Shown: positions 1-5,439 of the stretch, in pieces
Numbering within the stretch: position 1 is the stretch's first letter
Layout of the letters: each line of letters begins with the position of its first letter
Assembly: GCA_048421225.1 (NCBI GenBank)
Contig: DBFNRV010000026.1
Coordinates: forward strand, 1 to 5,439
Reading direction: 5' to 3'
Origin: UMGS946 sp048421225
GTDB taxonomy: Bacteria; Bacillota; Clostridia; Christensenellales; CAG-138
Length of the DNA: 5,439 nucleotides
The notes under the pieces: generated by a model
Databases searched by the model: none
What the model saw: the letters and a program-made list of their open reading frames with translations, nothing else
Told to the model about the DNA's origin: nothing
Translations under genes and position numbers: made by a program

Positions 1-701
1 TTGCTAAGGGATTCAACTTCTTCCCGCGTTAGATATCTCCAATCGCCGCTTTTTAGTCCTCCCAAACGCAGGTTTCCGAGCCTTACCCTCCGCAATCTTA
101 GGGTTTTATGTCCTACAGCGGCAAGCATCCGCCTTACCTGGCGGTTTCTTCCCTCATGAATGGTAATATAAAGTTCTGTGTTTTCCTCATTAAGCACCTT
201 TACTCCGTCAACGCGCGCCGGCGAAGTAATTCCATCCTCCAACAGCACGCCCTCCTCAAGCGTTTTCCTCTCCCCATCGCCTATTATTCCGCTGCAGATC
301 ACCCTGTATGTCTTGTCTATCATTCGGCTCGGGTGCATTATGCCGTTGGCCAGCTCGCCGTCGTTTGTGACCAATATCAAGCCTTCGGAATCTATATCCA
401 ATCTGCCAACGTTATATAGCCTGTATGGAAGATCTTTAAAAACATCTATAACGGTTTGCCTGCCCTCTGGATCACACGCCGTGCATACCATTCCCCTGGG
501 CTTGTTAAACATTATAGTTACCTTTTGCCCAACTATATATAAAGGTGATCCGTCAAGCAAAACATTGTCCTTTTCAGGCTCCACGCACATGCCAATGGCC
601 GCAACGCGGCCATTGACGCTAACCCTGCCTTGGGTTATTATCTCTTCACACTTCCGTCTTGACGCCACACCCGCGTCAGCCATAAATTTCTGCAATCTCA
701 T
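1..701 (-). CDS. rluB: RluB-type 23S rRNA pseudouridine synthase (3' end cut by window edge)
   Basis: This is a pseudouridine synthase of the RsuA/RluB/RluE/RluF family. RluB enzymes isomerise a uridine in helix 89-90 of 23S rRNA (U2605 in E. coli numbering). It starts with ATG at 701, preceded by GGAGG (707-711) at a 5-base spacing. The 233 visible residues are open to the left edge, and RluB proteins are about 240 residues, so only the tail is missing. Residues 1-60 form an S4 RNA-binding domain (MRLQKFMADAGVASRRKCEE). The catalytic domain follows, with NKPRG at 66-70, the active-site motif GRLDIDSEGL at 99-108 (catalytic Asp102), KTYRV at 130-134 and EGRNRQVRRM at 183-192. It lies 43 bases after dacB with no terminator visible between, so it is probably the last or a late gene of the operon. 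B. subtilis rluB (ypuL) also lies downstream of dacB. RsuA is the main alternative; the neighbours favour RluB. Confidence 0.93.
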   Translation of the reverse strand, partial: MRLQKFMADAGVASRRKCEEIITQGRVSVNGRVAAIGMCVEPEKDNVLLDGSPLYIVGQKVTIMFNKPRGMVCTACDPEGRQTVIDVFKDLPYRLYNVGRLDIDSEGLILVTNDGELANGIMHPSRMIDKTYRVICSGIIGDGERKTLEEGVLLEDGITSPARVDGVKVLNEENTELYITIHEGRNRQVRRMLAAVGHKTLRLRRVRLGNLRLGGLKSGDWRYLTREEVESLS

Positions 702-744
702 CCGTGCCTCCGGTTGCTAATACTACTTGCAGATTAACTCAATT

Positions 745-1878
745 CTACCTTCCCGTCAAGACTCCTAAAAGCATATTAAAGTAATCCTCTAATCCCCATG
801 AGTCTATGTCCTCCATCGCCACAAGCGGTTCCGAGGCTACTAACCTAGCGTCGTCCCATAATTCTAGCGTTCCTATCTCAGCGCCTTTTTTTAGTGGCGC
901 ATCGACCTGCCGAGGTATTACAACCCTAGTTTTAAGCAGCGCCCCCTCTTCAATTTTTACCGGCACAGCTATATCCTTGCCTACCGTAACGGCAACCAGG
1001 CCTTTAGACCCCTTGTTCACCCTAACCCTGGCAACCAGTTCTCCGGCTTTTACCATAGGCGACATGCTAAACGCCTCAAACCCATAGTCCAGCATATTCA
1101 TCGATTCAGGAAAAATATCGGGAGAGTTAAGCACCACGCCTATCAGTTCCATATCCGTCCTTTTTGCGGAAAATACCAAACACTTTCCAGCGGCTTCTGT
1201 ATATCCTGTTTTTATCCCATTTCCGCCCTCATACTGCCATAGTATCTTATTTTTGCTTTTCAGCGTGCGCTTTACATTGCCTGTTTCCGTGCTGTAATAC
1301 GGTGTAGCCGCTATTTCCCTGAATGTTTCATTATTCATAGCTTCTCTAGCTATCGCCGCTAGGTCGAATGCGCTTGTATAGTGCTCCGGATCATGTAGGC
1401 CGTTTGGCGTGACAAAATGCGTATTTGTCAATCCCAAGCTTAAAGCGCGTTCGTTCATTAGATCCGCAAATCCTTCTATAGAACCTCCGATATGTATCGC
1501 AATGGCTATTGCGGCGTCATTTCCGGAGTTGAGCATAAGCCCGTAAATCAGGTCCTTCAGGCTGAGCTTCTCATTCTTCTGGATATACATGCTCGACCCT
1601 TCAGCGCCATAAGCCTCGGACGCCGTTGTGACGATGTCATCTAGGTTGCCTCTTTCAATAGCTATAAGTGCTGTCATTATCTTGGTTGTGCTTGCCATTG
1701 GAAGCCTCTGATGGGCGTTTTTCCCAAAAAGCACCTTTCCAGTGCTCTGCTCAATCAGTATGGCAGCCTGAGACTCTATCGACGGCTCCACCTTTTCCGC
1801 CATTGCCAAGGACGGTGACAACAACAGCACGGCAAACGACGCTATGGCTATTATGCTTGCAATCCAGCGCTTTTGCAT
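745..1878 (-). CDS. dacB: D-alanyl-D-alanine carboxypeptidase, DacB (PBP5*) type
   Basis: A low-molecular-weight penicillin-binding protein that removes the terminal D-Ala from peptidoglycan stem peptides outside the membrane. In B. subtilis DacB controls cross-linking of the spore cortex. With the ATG at 1878 it has 377 residues, close to the family length. Residues 1-27 are a signal peptide (MQKRW, a hydrophobic stretch, then SLAMA before the likely cut). The serine peptidase S11 motifs are intact: STTK at 63-66 (nucleophile Ser63, Lys66), SGN at 118-120 and KTG at 223-225. A PBP5 C-terminal domain follows, ending in an amphipathic helix (WGLEDYFNMLLG) that probably anchors the protein to the membrane. 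The middle (EGSSMY, LKDLIYGLML, SGNDAAIAIA) resembles DacB more than DacF as I remember them. Start: the ATG at 1878 is one base after the ytfJ stop. An in-frame ATG at 1899 would add seven residues; neither has a strong Shine-Dalgarno sequence, so translational coupling to ytfJ is likely. The signal peptide is found with either start. Confidence 0.93.
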   Translation of the reverse strand: MQKRWIASIIAIASFAVLLLSPSLAMAEKVEPSIESQAAILIEQSTGKVLFGKNAHQRLPMASTTKIMTALIAIERGNLDDIVTTASEAYGAEGSSMYIQKNEKLSLKDLIYGLMLNSGNDAAIAIAIHIGGSIEGFADLMNERALSLGLTNTHFVTPNGLHDPEHYTSAFDLAAIAREAMNNETFREIAATPYYSTETGNVKRTLKSKNKILWQYEGGNGIKTGYTEAAGKCLVFSAKRTDMELIGVVLNSPDIFPESMNMLDYGFEAFSMSPMVKAGELVARVRVNKGSKGLVAVTVGKDIAVPVKIEEGALLKTRVVIPRQVDAPLKKGAEIGTLELWDDARLVASEPLVAMEDIDSWGLEDYFNMLLGVLTGR

Positions 1879-1879
1879 G

Positions 1880-2341
1880 TTATTCGTTACCCGTCCCATT
1901 ATCCTGACTGTTTTGCTGGCCGTTTTGTTTGTTGCTGTCGTTACAGCATTCCTTAAACATTGAGCGTATTGAGCACAAGAGCTGCGGTACTTTCTCAATC
2001 ACCCTGTCAACGGTGCATTCATAGTGTACCGGAAGCACATTAACGTCACCCGAGTTTACCGTCAAAAAAGCCATCGGCGTAAGGCACATTCCCGCAACTG
2101 CCGTTCCGGCAAAGGGATACCTGCCATCCTGCTGTGAATCCATGGACGCACCGCTTTGCTTTACAGGGGATTTCGCCCCATACTCGCCGCCTCCTGACAA
2201 AAAACCGAGTGAAACCTTTGAGACCGGCAGAACCATAGTTTCCCCCTCGGTCATTATTGGTGAGCCTACAATGGTGTTAACATCCACCATGTTCTTGATC
2301 TGCGTCATGGACGTTTGCATTATGTTTTCAATGGGATGCAT
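1880..2341 (-). CDS. ytfJ: GerW/YtfJ family sporulation protein
   Basis: A 153-residue member of the YtfJ/GerW spore protein family. In B. subtilis YtfJ is a forespore protein needed for normal germination with L-alanine; its biochemical activity is not known to me. The family signature is clear: the N-terminus MHPIENIMQTSMTQIKNMVD, then VNTIVGSPI at 22-29, the VLPVSKVSLGFLSGGGEYG block at 37-55, and LTPMAFLTV at 87-95. The acidic or polar linker (about 56-75) and a Gln/Asn-rich tail (136-153) are low complexity. The start is ATG at 2341, inside the end of the DUF2953 gene (14-base overlap), with AGG-type purine runs 7-8 bases upstream. Unusual points: the glycine run that normally precedes the second conserved block is FAGTAVAG here (77-84), and there are five cysteines (86, 109, 123, 132, 133). 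Its partner upstream is a YtfI-type protein, the same pairing as in B. subtilis. Confidence 0.92.
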   Translation of the reverse strand: MHPIENIMQTSMTQIKNMVDVNTIVGSPIMTEGETMVLPVSKVSLGFLSGGGEYGAKSPVKQSGASMDSQQDGRYPFAGTAVAGMCLTPMAFLTVNSGDVNVLPVHYECTVDRVIEKVPQLLCSIRSMFKECCNDSNKQNGQQNSQDNGTGNE

Positions 2342-2909
2342 ATCTTTGCCTGCCTTTCCTTACTTTGTTTTTAAAATAGACACCTATAATTTGAAGCAAA
2401 CTTATGATTAATATGCCTTCCAGGTTTATCCTGAACGCGTTTTTATTGAACTCCGGCATGATTCCTATTTTAATTGCATCTTTACCAACAGCGGGCAGAA
2501 GTATGCGCGCGGCATTATCTAAAACACTTCTTATAAGCCCAGTAAGCATCACCGTATAGAATGCGTTGTCAGCTATGCCGACCGTACCCGTAACATTGAA
2601 TTTTTTTATTTTCAGCCACTTCATGTTGTCGAGCAACCATGTTATTGCGGTTCTGCGTTTCTTGCTTTTTTTAGGAAAGATCATGCTGAACGAGCCGTCC
2701 TGTCTGAACAGCATGACTCTTAGCCCGTTTAGGGCGGTATAATTAAGTTTTATAATCATAGATTTTTTGATAATTCTATAAAAAAAACGTATGTCGACAT
2801 AGATCCTGCATATCGACCCACGCAGGCATAGATCAACATCTATTTTTACCGGATACAGCAACCCGCATATAAGTGCAGCTATAGGCATTAGCGCCAACAG
2901 CACATACAT
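2328..2909 (-). CDS. ytfI: DUF2953 (YtfI-type) membrane protein
   Basis: A 193-residue protein of the DUF2953 family, usually found next to ytfJ in spore formers. Its function is unknown. Residues 3-20 form an N-terminal hydrophobic membrane segment (LLALMPIAALICGLLYP). A beta-rich domain follows, then a basic stretch KKSKKRR at 80-86, which sits where the family has a variable charged linker. The more conserved part is 106-130, around GIADNAFYTVMLTGLIRS, which matches in position the family's G-T-G-D-type block. A second hydrophobic segment at about 161-178 lies near the basic C-terminus. The ATG at 2909 has a good ribosome binding site (GGAGG at 2914-2918, 4-base spacing), and its stop overlaps ytfJ by 14 bases, which points to coupled translation. 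It follows scpB after 129 bases, the largest gap in the cluster. Family assignment rests on context plus weak motif similarity. Confidence 0.78.
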   Translation of the reverse strand: MYVLLALMPIAALICGLLYPVKIDVDLCLRGSICRIYVDIRFFYRIIKKSMIIKLNYTALNGLRVMLFRQDGSFSMIFPKKSKKRRTAITWLLDNMKWLKIKKFNVTGTVGIADNAFYTVMLTGLIRSVLDNAARILLPAVGKDAIKIGIMPEFNKNAFRINLEGILIISLLQIIGVYFKNKVRKGRQRYASH

Positions 2910-3038
2910 GTTCCCTCCAGCGGTTATAACTTCGGGTTTACCGCTAACCGCAAAATTATGTTTCCCATATTAATGCAAAAATATTTGATAGAAATGGAAA
3001 TCGACTTTTTGTTTAAACCAATGTCTTAAATCAGCGTC
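2910..3038 (-). other. scpB-ytfI intergenic gap with a short inverted repeat before the ytfI ribosome binding site
   Basis: This 129-base AT-rich gap is the longest within the cluster. Reading the minus strand, a perfect 7-base inverted repeat, GCGGTTA (2945-2951) and TAACCGC (2920-2926), encloses an 18-base loop. Its second arm ends one base before the GGAGG of ytfI. There is no T-run after it, so it does not look like a terminator. It could tune ribosome access, or may be chance. I looked for sigma-A, sigma-F and sigma-G promoters on the minus strand and saw no spaced pair of boxes that I would defend. Confidence 0.3.
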
Positions 3039-3602
3039 CTATACACTCTCAGCGTCCTGCTCTCCTTCGGTAACATCCCCCATCCTCTCCGCAAAATCCG
3101 AATAGTCGGGAAGGTCACATATGGAATTAAGGCCAAACAGACGTAAGAAAGCATCCGTTGTACCAAATAGTACGGGATGTCCTACCGTATCCCTCCTGCC
3201 CTTTTCCTCTATTAGCTTCTGCTTTAACAGCTGGCTAACGGCATATTCGCAGCGCACTCCCCTTATAGCCTCGACTTCAGCCCTGGTTGCAGGCTGCTTA
3301 TAAGCTATTATCGCAAGGGTTTCAAGCATTGACTGGGAAAGCGCTTTTTCCTGCGGAGGCGCATAAAATCTGCCAATAAAATCGGAATAACTTGGATTTG
3401 ACACCATCTGAACCGTTTCATCAGTTATGTAGATCATTACGCCGCGCTGCTGGCTGGCATATTCAGACTGCATTTTAAATAACAGCATGCGTATCTCAAG
3501 CTCCGTAAGCTCCATAGCCTGCCTTAGGTCGCCTATATAAACCGGATCCCCCGATATGAACAAAAGGCACTCAATGCGCCCAAATAATTCCTTATCATCC
3601 AA
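3039..3602 (-). CDS. scpB: Segregation and condensation protein B
   Basis: ScpB is the dimeric winged-helix (kite) subunit that binds ScpA and the SMC ATPase to form bacterial condensin, which loads at parS/ParB sites and helps separate the replicated chromosomes. The 187 residues match the family length. The N-terminal winged helix runs from DDKELFGRIECLLFISGDPV (2-21) to about residue 80. The second one holds the signature LSQSMLETLAIIAYKQP (88-104), TRAEVEAIRGV (106-116) and LIEEKGRRDTVGHPVLFGTT (130-149), ending in FLRLFGLNSICDLPDY (152-167). The family's usual GRP is GHP here. The start codon is TTG at 3602, two bases after the scpA stop. It is chosen because the conserved N-terminus begins right there; the Shine-Dalgarno is weak (AAGGGA lies well upstream, in the end of scpA), so translational coupling to scpA is likely. 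The stop is TAG. Confidence 0.97.
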   Translation of the reverse strand: MDDKELFGRIECLLFISGDPVYIGDLRQAMELTELEIRMLLFKMQSEYASQQRGVMIYITDETVQMVSNPSYSDFIGRFYAPPQEKALSQSMLETLAIIAYKQPATRAEVEAIRGVRCEYAVSQLLKQKLIEEKGRRDTVGHPVLFGTTDAFLRLFGLNSICDLPDYSDFAERMGDVTEGEQDAESV

Positions 3603-3604
3603 GG

Positions 3605-4378
3605 TTATAGCATCCCTTCATCATAATCGCCTGAATAGTTGATCTCATGCCGCTTTAGGTCAAGTGCATACAGCATAATTGGCGCATATGGACGGCTCTG
3701 CATAAAATGCAGCTCCCCATGAACAGCCATGGCCAGCATGGCCATAAAGGTTACTATTATTTCCATCTTCGCCGCATTCTTGTCAAAGCAGTCTTCAAGA
3801 GCAATTTTTTTGCTGTTTAATAGCTTTGCTCTCAAACGCTTTATCATATCTTCAATCGTGAATTCATCATAGCTTACGCTGTGCGCCCTATCCGCGCCTT
3901 CGTCTCCGTTCCCCGCACGAGCCAGTAATGCCTTAAAAGCTGCATATAAGGCATCCGCGCTTCCCGCTTTCCAGATTATTTCGGGAGCCGGCAGCGGAAA
4001 TTCTTCTCTGTTGCGGCTGATAATCAACGATGCTTTCTCATGGAGCTCTGACAGCCTTTTGCTTATTGCCTTAAACTGTTTGTACTCCTGAAGGCGGATG
4101 ATGAATTCCGCCTCCGTATCGTCGTCTTCATCATTAATGGCAGCCGGCGGGCGCGGCAGCAGCGTTTTTGACTTGATATACAGCAGCGTTGCCGCGGTGG
4201 CGAGGAATTCGCTCGCCGTATCCATATCAAGACCGTCTATTTCATCCATGTACCGCAAGTATTGCGACGTTATTTCGGATACAAAGATGTCCTTAATATC
4301 GACCTCAGCCCTCTCAGTGAGGTGCAGCAAAAGATCCAGGGGGCCCTCAAACTGCTTTAAATAAATTTTATAGTCCAT
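3605..4378 (-). CDS. scpA: Segregation and condensation protein A
   Basis: ScpA is the kleisin of the SMC-ScpAB condensin: its N-terminus binds the neck of one SMC head, its C-terminal winged helix binds the cap of the other, and its middle binds the ScpB dimer. The protein has 257 residues, within the family range. The N-terminal signature is FEGPLDLLLHL at 10-20, followed by DIKDIFVSEITSQYL (27-41) and the helix ending LLYIKSKTLLP (65-75). An acidic linker (INDEDDDTEAE, 81-91) leads to the central helices (EYKQFKAISKRLSELHE, 98-114). The C-terminal winged helix covers about 170-245. The start is ATG at 4378, two bases after the stop of the protease gene. No good Shine-Dalgarno is visible, only GGA about 13 bases upstream, so coupling is probable. 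The immediate pairing with scpB is almost universal in Firmicutes. Confidence 0.97.
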   Translation of the reverse strand: MDYKIYLKQFEGPLDLLLHLTERAEVDIKDIFVSEITSQYLRYMDEIDGLDMDTASEFLATAATLLYIKSKTLLPRPPAAINDEDDDTEAEFIIRLQEYKQFKAISKRLSELHEKASLIISRNREEFPLPAPEIIWKAGSADALYAAFKALLARAGNGDEGADRAHSVSYDEFTIEDMIKRLRAKLLNSKKIALEDCFDKNAAKMEIIVTFMAMLAMAVHGELHFMQSRPYAPIMLYALDLKRHEINYSGDYDEGML

Positions 4379-4380
4379 TC

Positions 4381-5091
4381 TTAAAACAATCCGTAGAAGG
4401 CTGCGAATACGGATGTTATTGCGTTAAAAATACCGTCTACCAATATACTAAATATCCCCGTATAATTAAGTATCAATAAAACGATGATCAGGATTATCAT
4501 TCCATAACGGTTCAGCGTCATTAAAGCCGAAGGGCCAAAATTGCGCAATATGAATCCCTCTAAAAGATGAGAACCGTCAAGCGGCGGAATAGGGAGCAGA
4601 TTAAAGATCGCAAGCGCGATATTAATGGTGACAAAGCTGCACATGAAGTACATCAATATATTTGCTATCTTATTTTCAAACACAAAGATATAATTCCATG
4701 CGGCTTTTAGATGAAAATCGCTAAGCCCGCTGATCTTAAATACCGCGTCCATAACGAACACGCTGACCAGAGCAAGCGATATATTTGCTATAATGCCTGC
4801 AAGGGATACCATTATATTATCCTTTTTGGGGTTTCGAAAGTTGCGCGGATTTACGGGCACGGCCTTTGCCCACCCAAAGCCCACTATAGCCACCATTAAT
4901 AAGCCTATTGGATCAATATGCTTTAGTGGGTTTAGGGTCATTCTGCCCATGCTGTAGGCAGTCATATCACCAGCCCTGTACGCAGTATACGCATGCGCCC
5001 ATTCATGAACTGAAAGCGCAATGACGAATGCCGGCAGCATATATAAAAATCCCTGAAGCCTGTCTATTATAAAATCAAACAAAGATGTCAC
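4381..5091 (-). CDS. M50 site-2-type intramembrane zinc metalloprotease
   Basis: A 236-residue polytopic membrane protein of the M50 (S2P) family, in the short YwhC-like group without a PDZ domain. Such enzymes cut substrates within the membrane; the substrate here is not known. The zinc site is visible in the first helices as HEWAH (His29, Glu30, His33), and the third ligand is Asp172 in the NLLPIPPLDGSHLL motif (164-177). Hydrophobic segments run at about 17-30, 62-80, 94-115, 142-163 and 197-216. The conserved GRMTLNPLKHIDPIG (49-63) and KAVPVNP (76-82) are family hallmarks. It is the first gene after the sigma-A-type promoter and ends two bases before scpA, an arrangement often seen in Clostridia. 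Two starts are possible: GTG at 5091 (AAGG at 5098-5101, 6-base spacing) or TTG at 5082, three codons in, which has the better GAGGTGA (5088-5094) 5 bases upstream. I kept the GTG. Confidence 0.93.
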   Translation of the reverse strand: MTSLFDFIIDRLQGFLYMLPAFVIALSVHEWAHAYTAYRAGDMTAYSMGRMTLNPLKHIDPIGLLMVAIVGFGWAKAVPVNPRNFRNPKKDNIMVSLAGIIANISLALVSVFVMDAVFKISGLSDFHLKAAWNYIFVFENKIANILMYFMCSFVTINIALAIFNLLPIPPLDGSHLLEGFILRNFGPSALMTLNRYGMIILIIVLLILNYTGIFSILVDGIFNAITSVFAAFYGLF

Positions 5092-5101
5092 CTCAAACCT
5101 T
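5088..5101 (-). promoter_or_regulatory. Two overlapping ribosome binding sites giving alternative starts for the M50 protease
   Basis: On the minus strand AAGG (5098-5101) is spaced 6 bases from GTG at 5091, and GAGGTGA (5088-5094) is spaced 5 bases from TTG at 5082. The GTG lies inside the second site. The two products would differ only in the first three residues. Confidence 0.45.
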
Positions 5102-5123
5102 AATATTTAGAGAACCAGTAAGG

Positions 5124-5144
5124 ACAGATAATAAGCCTATCTGT
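5124..5144 (-). promoter_or_regulatory. Leader hairpin upstream of the M50-scpAB operon
   Basis: In the leader between the predicted transcription start and the first gene, a perfect 7-base stem ACAGATA / TATCTGT encloses a 7-base loop (GGCTTAT on the transcript). It is AT-rich and not followed by a U-run, so it is not an intrinsic terminator. It may stabilise the 5' end or bind a regulator; chance is also possible. Confidence 0.35.
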
Positions 5145-5162
5145 TTTCTTCTTCTGAAATCA

Positions 5163-5191
5163 ATTATACGTTAGCCAAGGAAAGTTTGCAA
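5163..5191 (-). promoter_or_regulatory. Sigma-A-type promoter for the operon
   Basis: Reading the minus strand, the -35 box TTGCAA (5186-5191; four of six match TTGACA) and a perfect -10 box TATAAT (5163-5168) are 17 bases apart. The region upstream of the -35 (about 5195-5235) is A/T-rich with A- and T-runs, as for an UP element. Transcription would start near 5156, leaving a leader of about 65 bases before the protease gene. This is the only strong promoter I can see in the window, so it may drive the whole seven-gene cluster. Confidence 0.75.
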
Positions 5192-5277
5192 GCAAAGCAA
5201 TTTTTCATCAATCAATACATTTATTGTAAATTTTGTAGTTGCCGTAGATTGGTACATTAAGCGTTGCCACGGTTTAC

Positions 5278-5309
5278 TATGCTCACGTCTCTACAAGGAA
5301 AAGAGCATA
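5278..5309. repeat. 7-base inverted repeat TATGCTC / GAGCATA
   Basis: Perfect arms at 5278-5284 and 5303-5309 are separated by 18 bases. It has no T-run on either strand directly after the arms, so it is not a good terminator. It is short enough to be chance. Confidence 0.3.
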
Positions 5310-5327
5310 AAAGCATTTCAAACAGGA

Positions 5328-5382
5328 CAATATCAATTACCCTGCACGTTCCCGTCAACGATTTAAAAAGAAATTGATATTG
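5328..5382. repeat. 11-base perfect inverted repeat CAATATCAATT / AATTGATATTG
   Basis: The arms lie at 5328-5338 and 5372-5382 with 33 bases between them. The arms are AT-only except for one C or G at two places, and pairing stops at both ends. It lies about 140 bases upstream of the -35 box. It could be a paired protein-binding site, a remnant of a mobile element end or a weak stem-loop near the end of an upstream gene. An 11-base match in so short a stretch is unlikely by chance, although AT-richness raises the odds. Confidence 0.45.
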
Positions 5383-5439
5383 AATAAAATGACGCAGATG
5401 CCCACGAAAAACTTTGCGGCATGCGTTTGAAAAATAAAG

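Larger units (their letters stand above)
5192..5439. other. Upstream intergenic region without a convincing gene
   Basis: Together with the promoter and leader this makes about 350 bases right of the protease gene without a clear gene. It is AT-rich. On the minus strand a frame is open from the right edge to a TAA at 5257-5259 (60 codons, Phe- and Cys-rich, no similarity that I recognise); it has no start near the edge and could be the tail of a gene beyond the window or chance. On the plus strand a frame from 5248 contains a serine-recombinase-like stretch, interrupted by TAA at 5308-5310. No riboswitch, T-box or tRNA pattern was seen. Two inverted repeats are listed separately. Confidence 0.4.

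Noticed and set aside
178..720. Open plus-strand frame of 180 codons opposite rluB
   Set aside because: It is Ser-, Pro- and Thr-rich, lies exactly antisense to the intact rluB frame and matches no family; it is a shadow of the codon use of rluB.
702..744. Terminator between dacB and rluB
   Set aside because: No GC-rich stem followed by a T-run on the minus strand, so read-through into rluB is the simpler view.
1900..1998. Upstream extension of dacB to a TTG at 1998, adding 40 residues before the chosen start
   Set aside because: It would overlap ytfJ by 119 bases, starts at a weak codon, puts a Cys- and Thr-rich stretch before a perfectly good signal peptide, and has no family support.
2142..2411. 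Open plus-strand frame over the ytfI-ytfJ junction
   Set aside because: Antisense to two recognised genes, with no ribosome binding site or recognisable motif.
4098..4364. Open plus-strand frame of 88 codons opposite scpA
   Set aside because: Ser-rich shadow of scpA; the scpA frame has all its conserved motifs.
5192..5300. T-box or riboswitch in the long region before the operon
   Set aside because: No T-box core (AGGGTGG with a following terminator) or known aptamer consensus was found, and most of this region lies upstream of the predicted promoter, so it would not be in the transcript.
5257..5439. Minus-strand frame of 60 codons open from the right edge
   Set aside because: Phe- and Cys-rich with no recognisable similarity and no start near the edge. 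It could be the tail of a gene outside the window, but nothing supports it.

Overview
The window is a compact, housekeeping-type gene cluster of a spore-forming, low-to-mid GC Firmicute, most likely a member of the Clostridia. The assignment rests on gene content and order: scpA and scpB, a GerW/YtfJ spore protein beside its DUF2953 (YtfI-type) partner, a DacB-type D,D-carboxypeptidase and RluB. The ribosome binding sites are purine-rich, starts are ATG, GTG and TTG, and the one clear promoter is of the sigma-A type. No species can be named from the sequence alone.

All seven genes lie on the minus strand, so the cluster reads from right to left. The right end (about 5092-5439) has no convincing gene. 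It carries a promoter (TTGCAA, 17 bases, TATAAT) with an AT-rich upstream tract, a leader hairpin and two inverted repeats. The order is then: an M50 site-2-type membrane metalloprotease (4381-5091), scpA (3605-4378), scpB (3039-3602), a 129-base gap, a DUF2953 membrane protein (2328-2909), ytfJ/gerW (1880-2341, overlapping the previous gene), dacB (745-1878) and rluB (1-701, cut by the left edge). Most junctions are 1-2 bases or overlaps; the exceptions are the 129-base gap after scpB and the 43-base gap before rluB. I see no intrinsic terminator between genes, so one long operon is likely, though internal sporulation promoters could exist that I cannot recognise.

Functionally the cluster joins chromosome organisation (ScpA and ScpB, partners of SMC in condensin) with spore and envelope functions (YtfI/YtfJ, DacB) and ribosome modification (RluB). 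In Bacillus subtilis scpA-scpB-ypuI-dacB-spmA-spmB-rluB is one neighbourhood and ytfI-ytfJ is another. Here the two are merged, and spmA-spmB is missing between dacB and rluB.

I found no convincing undescribed system. The points most worth a second look are the missing spmAB, the altered glycine motif in YtfJ, an 11-base inverted repeat upstream of the promoter, and a short, possibly degenerate serine-recombinase-like reading frame in the intergenic region.
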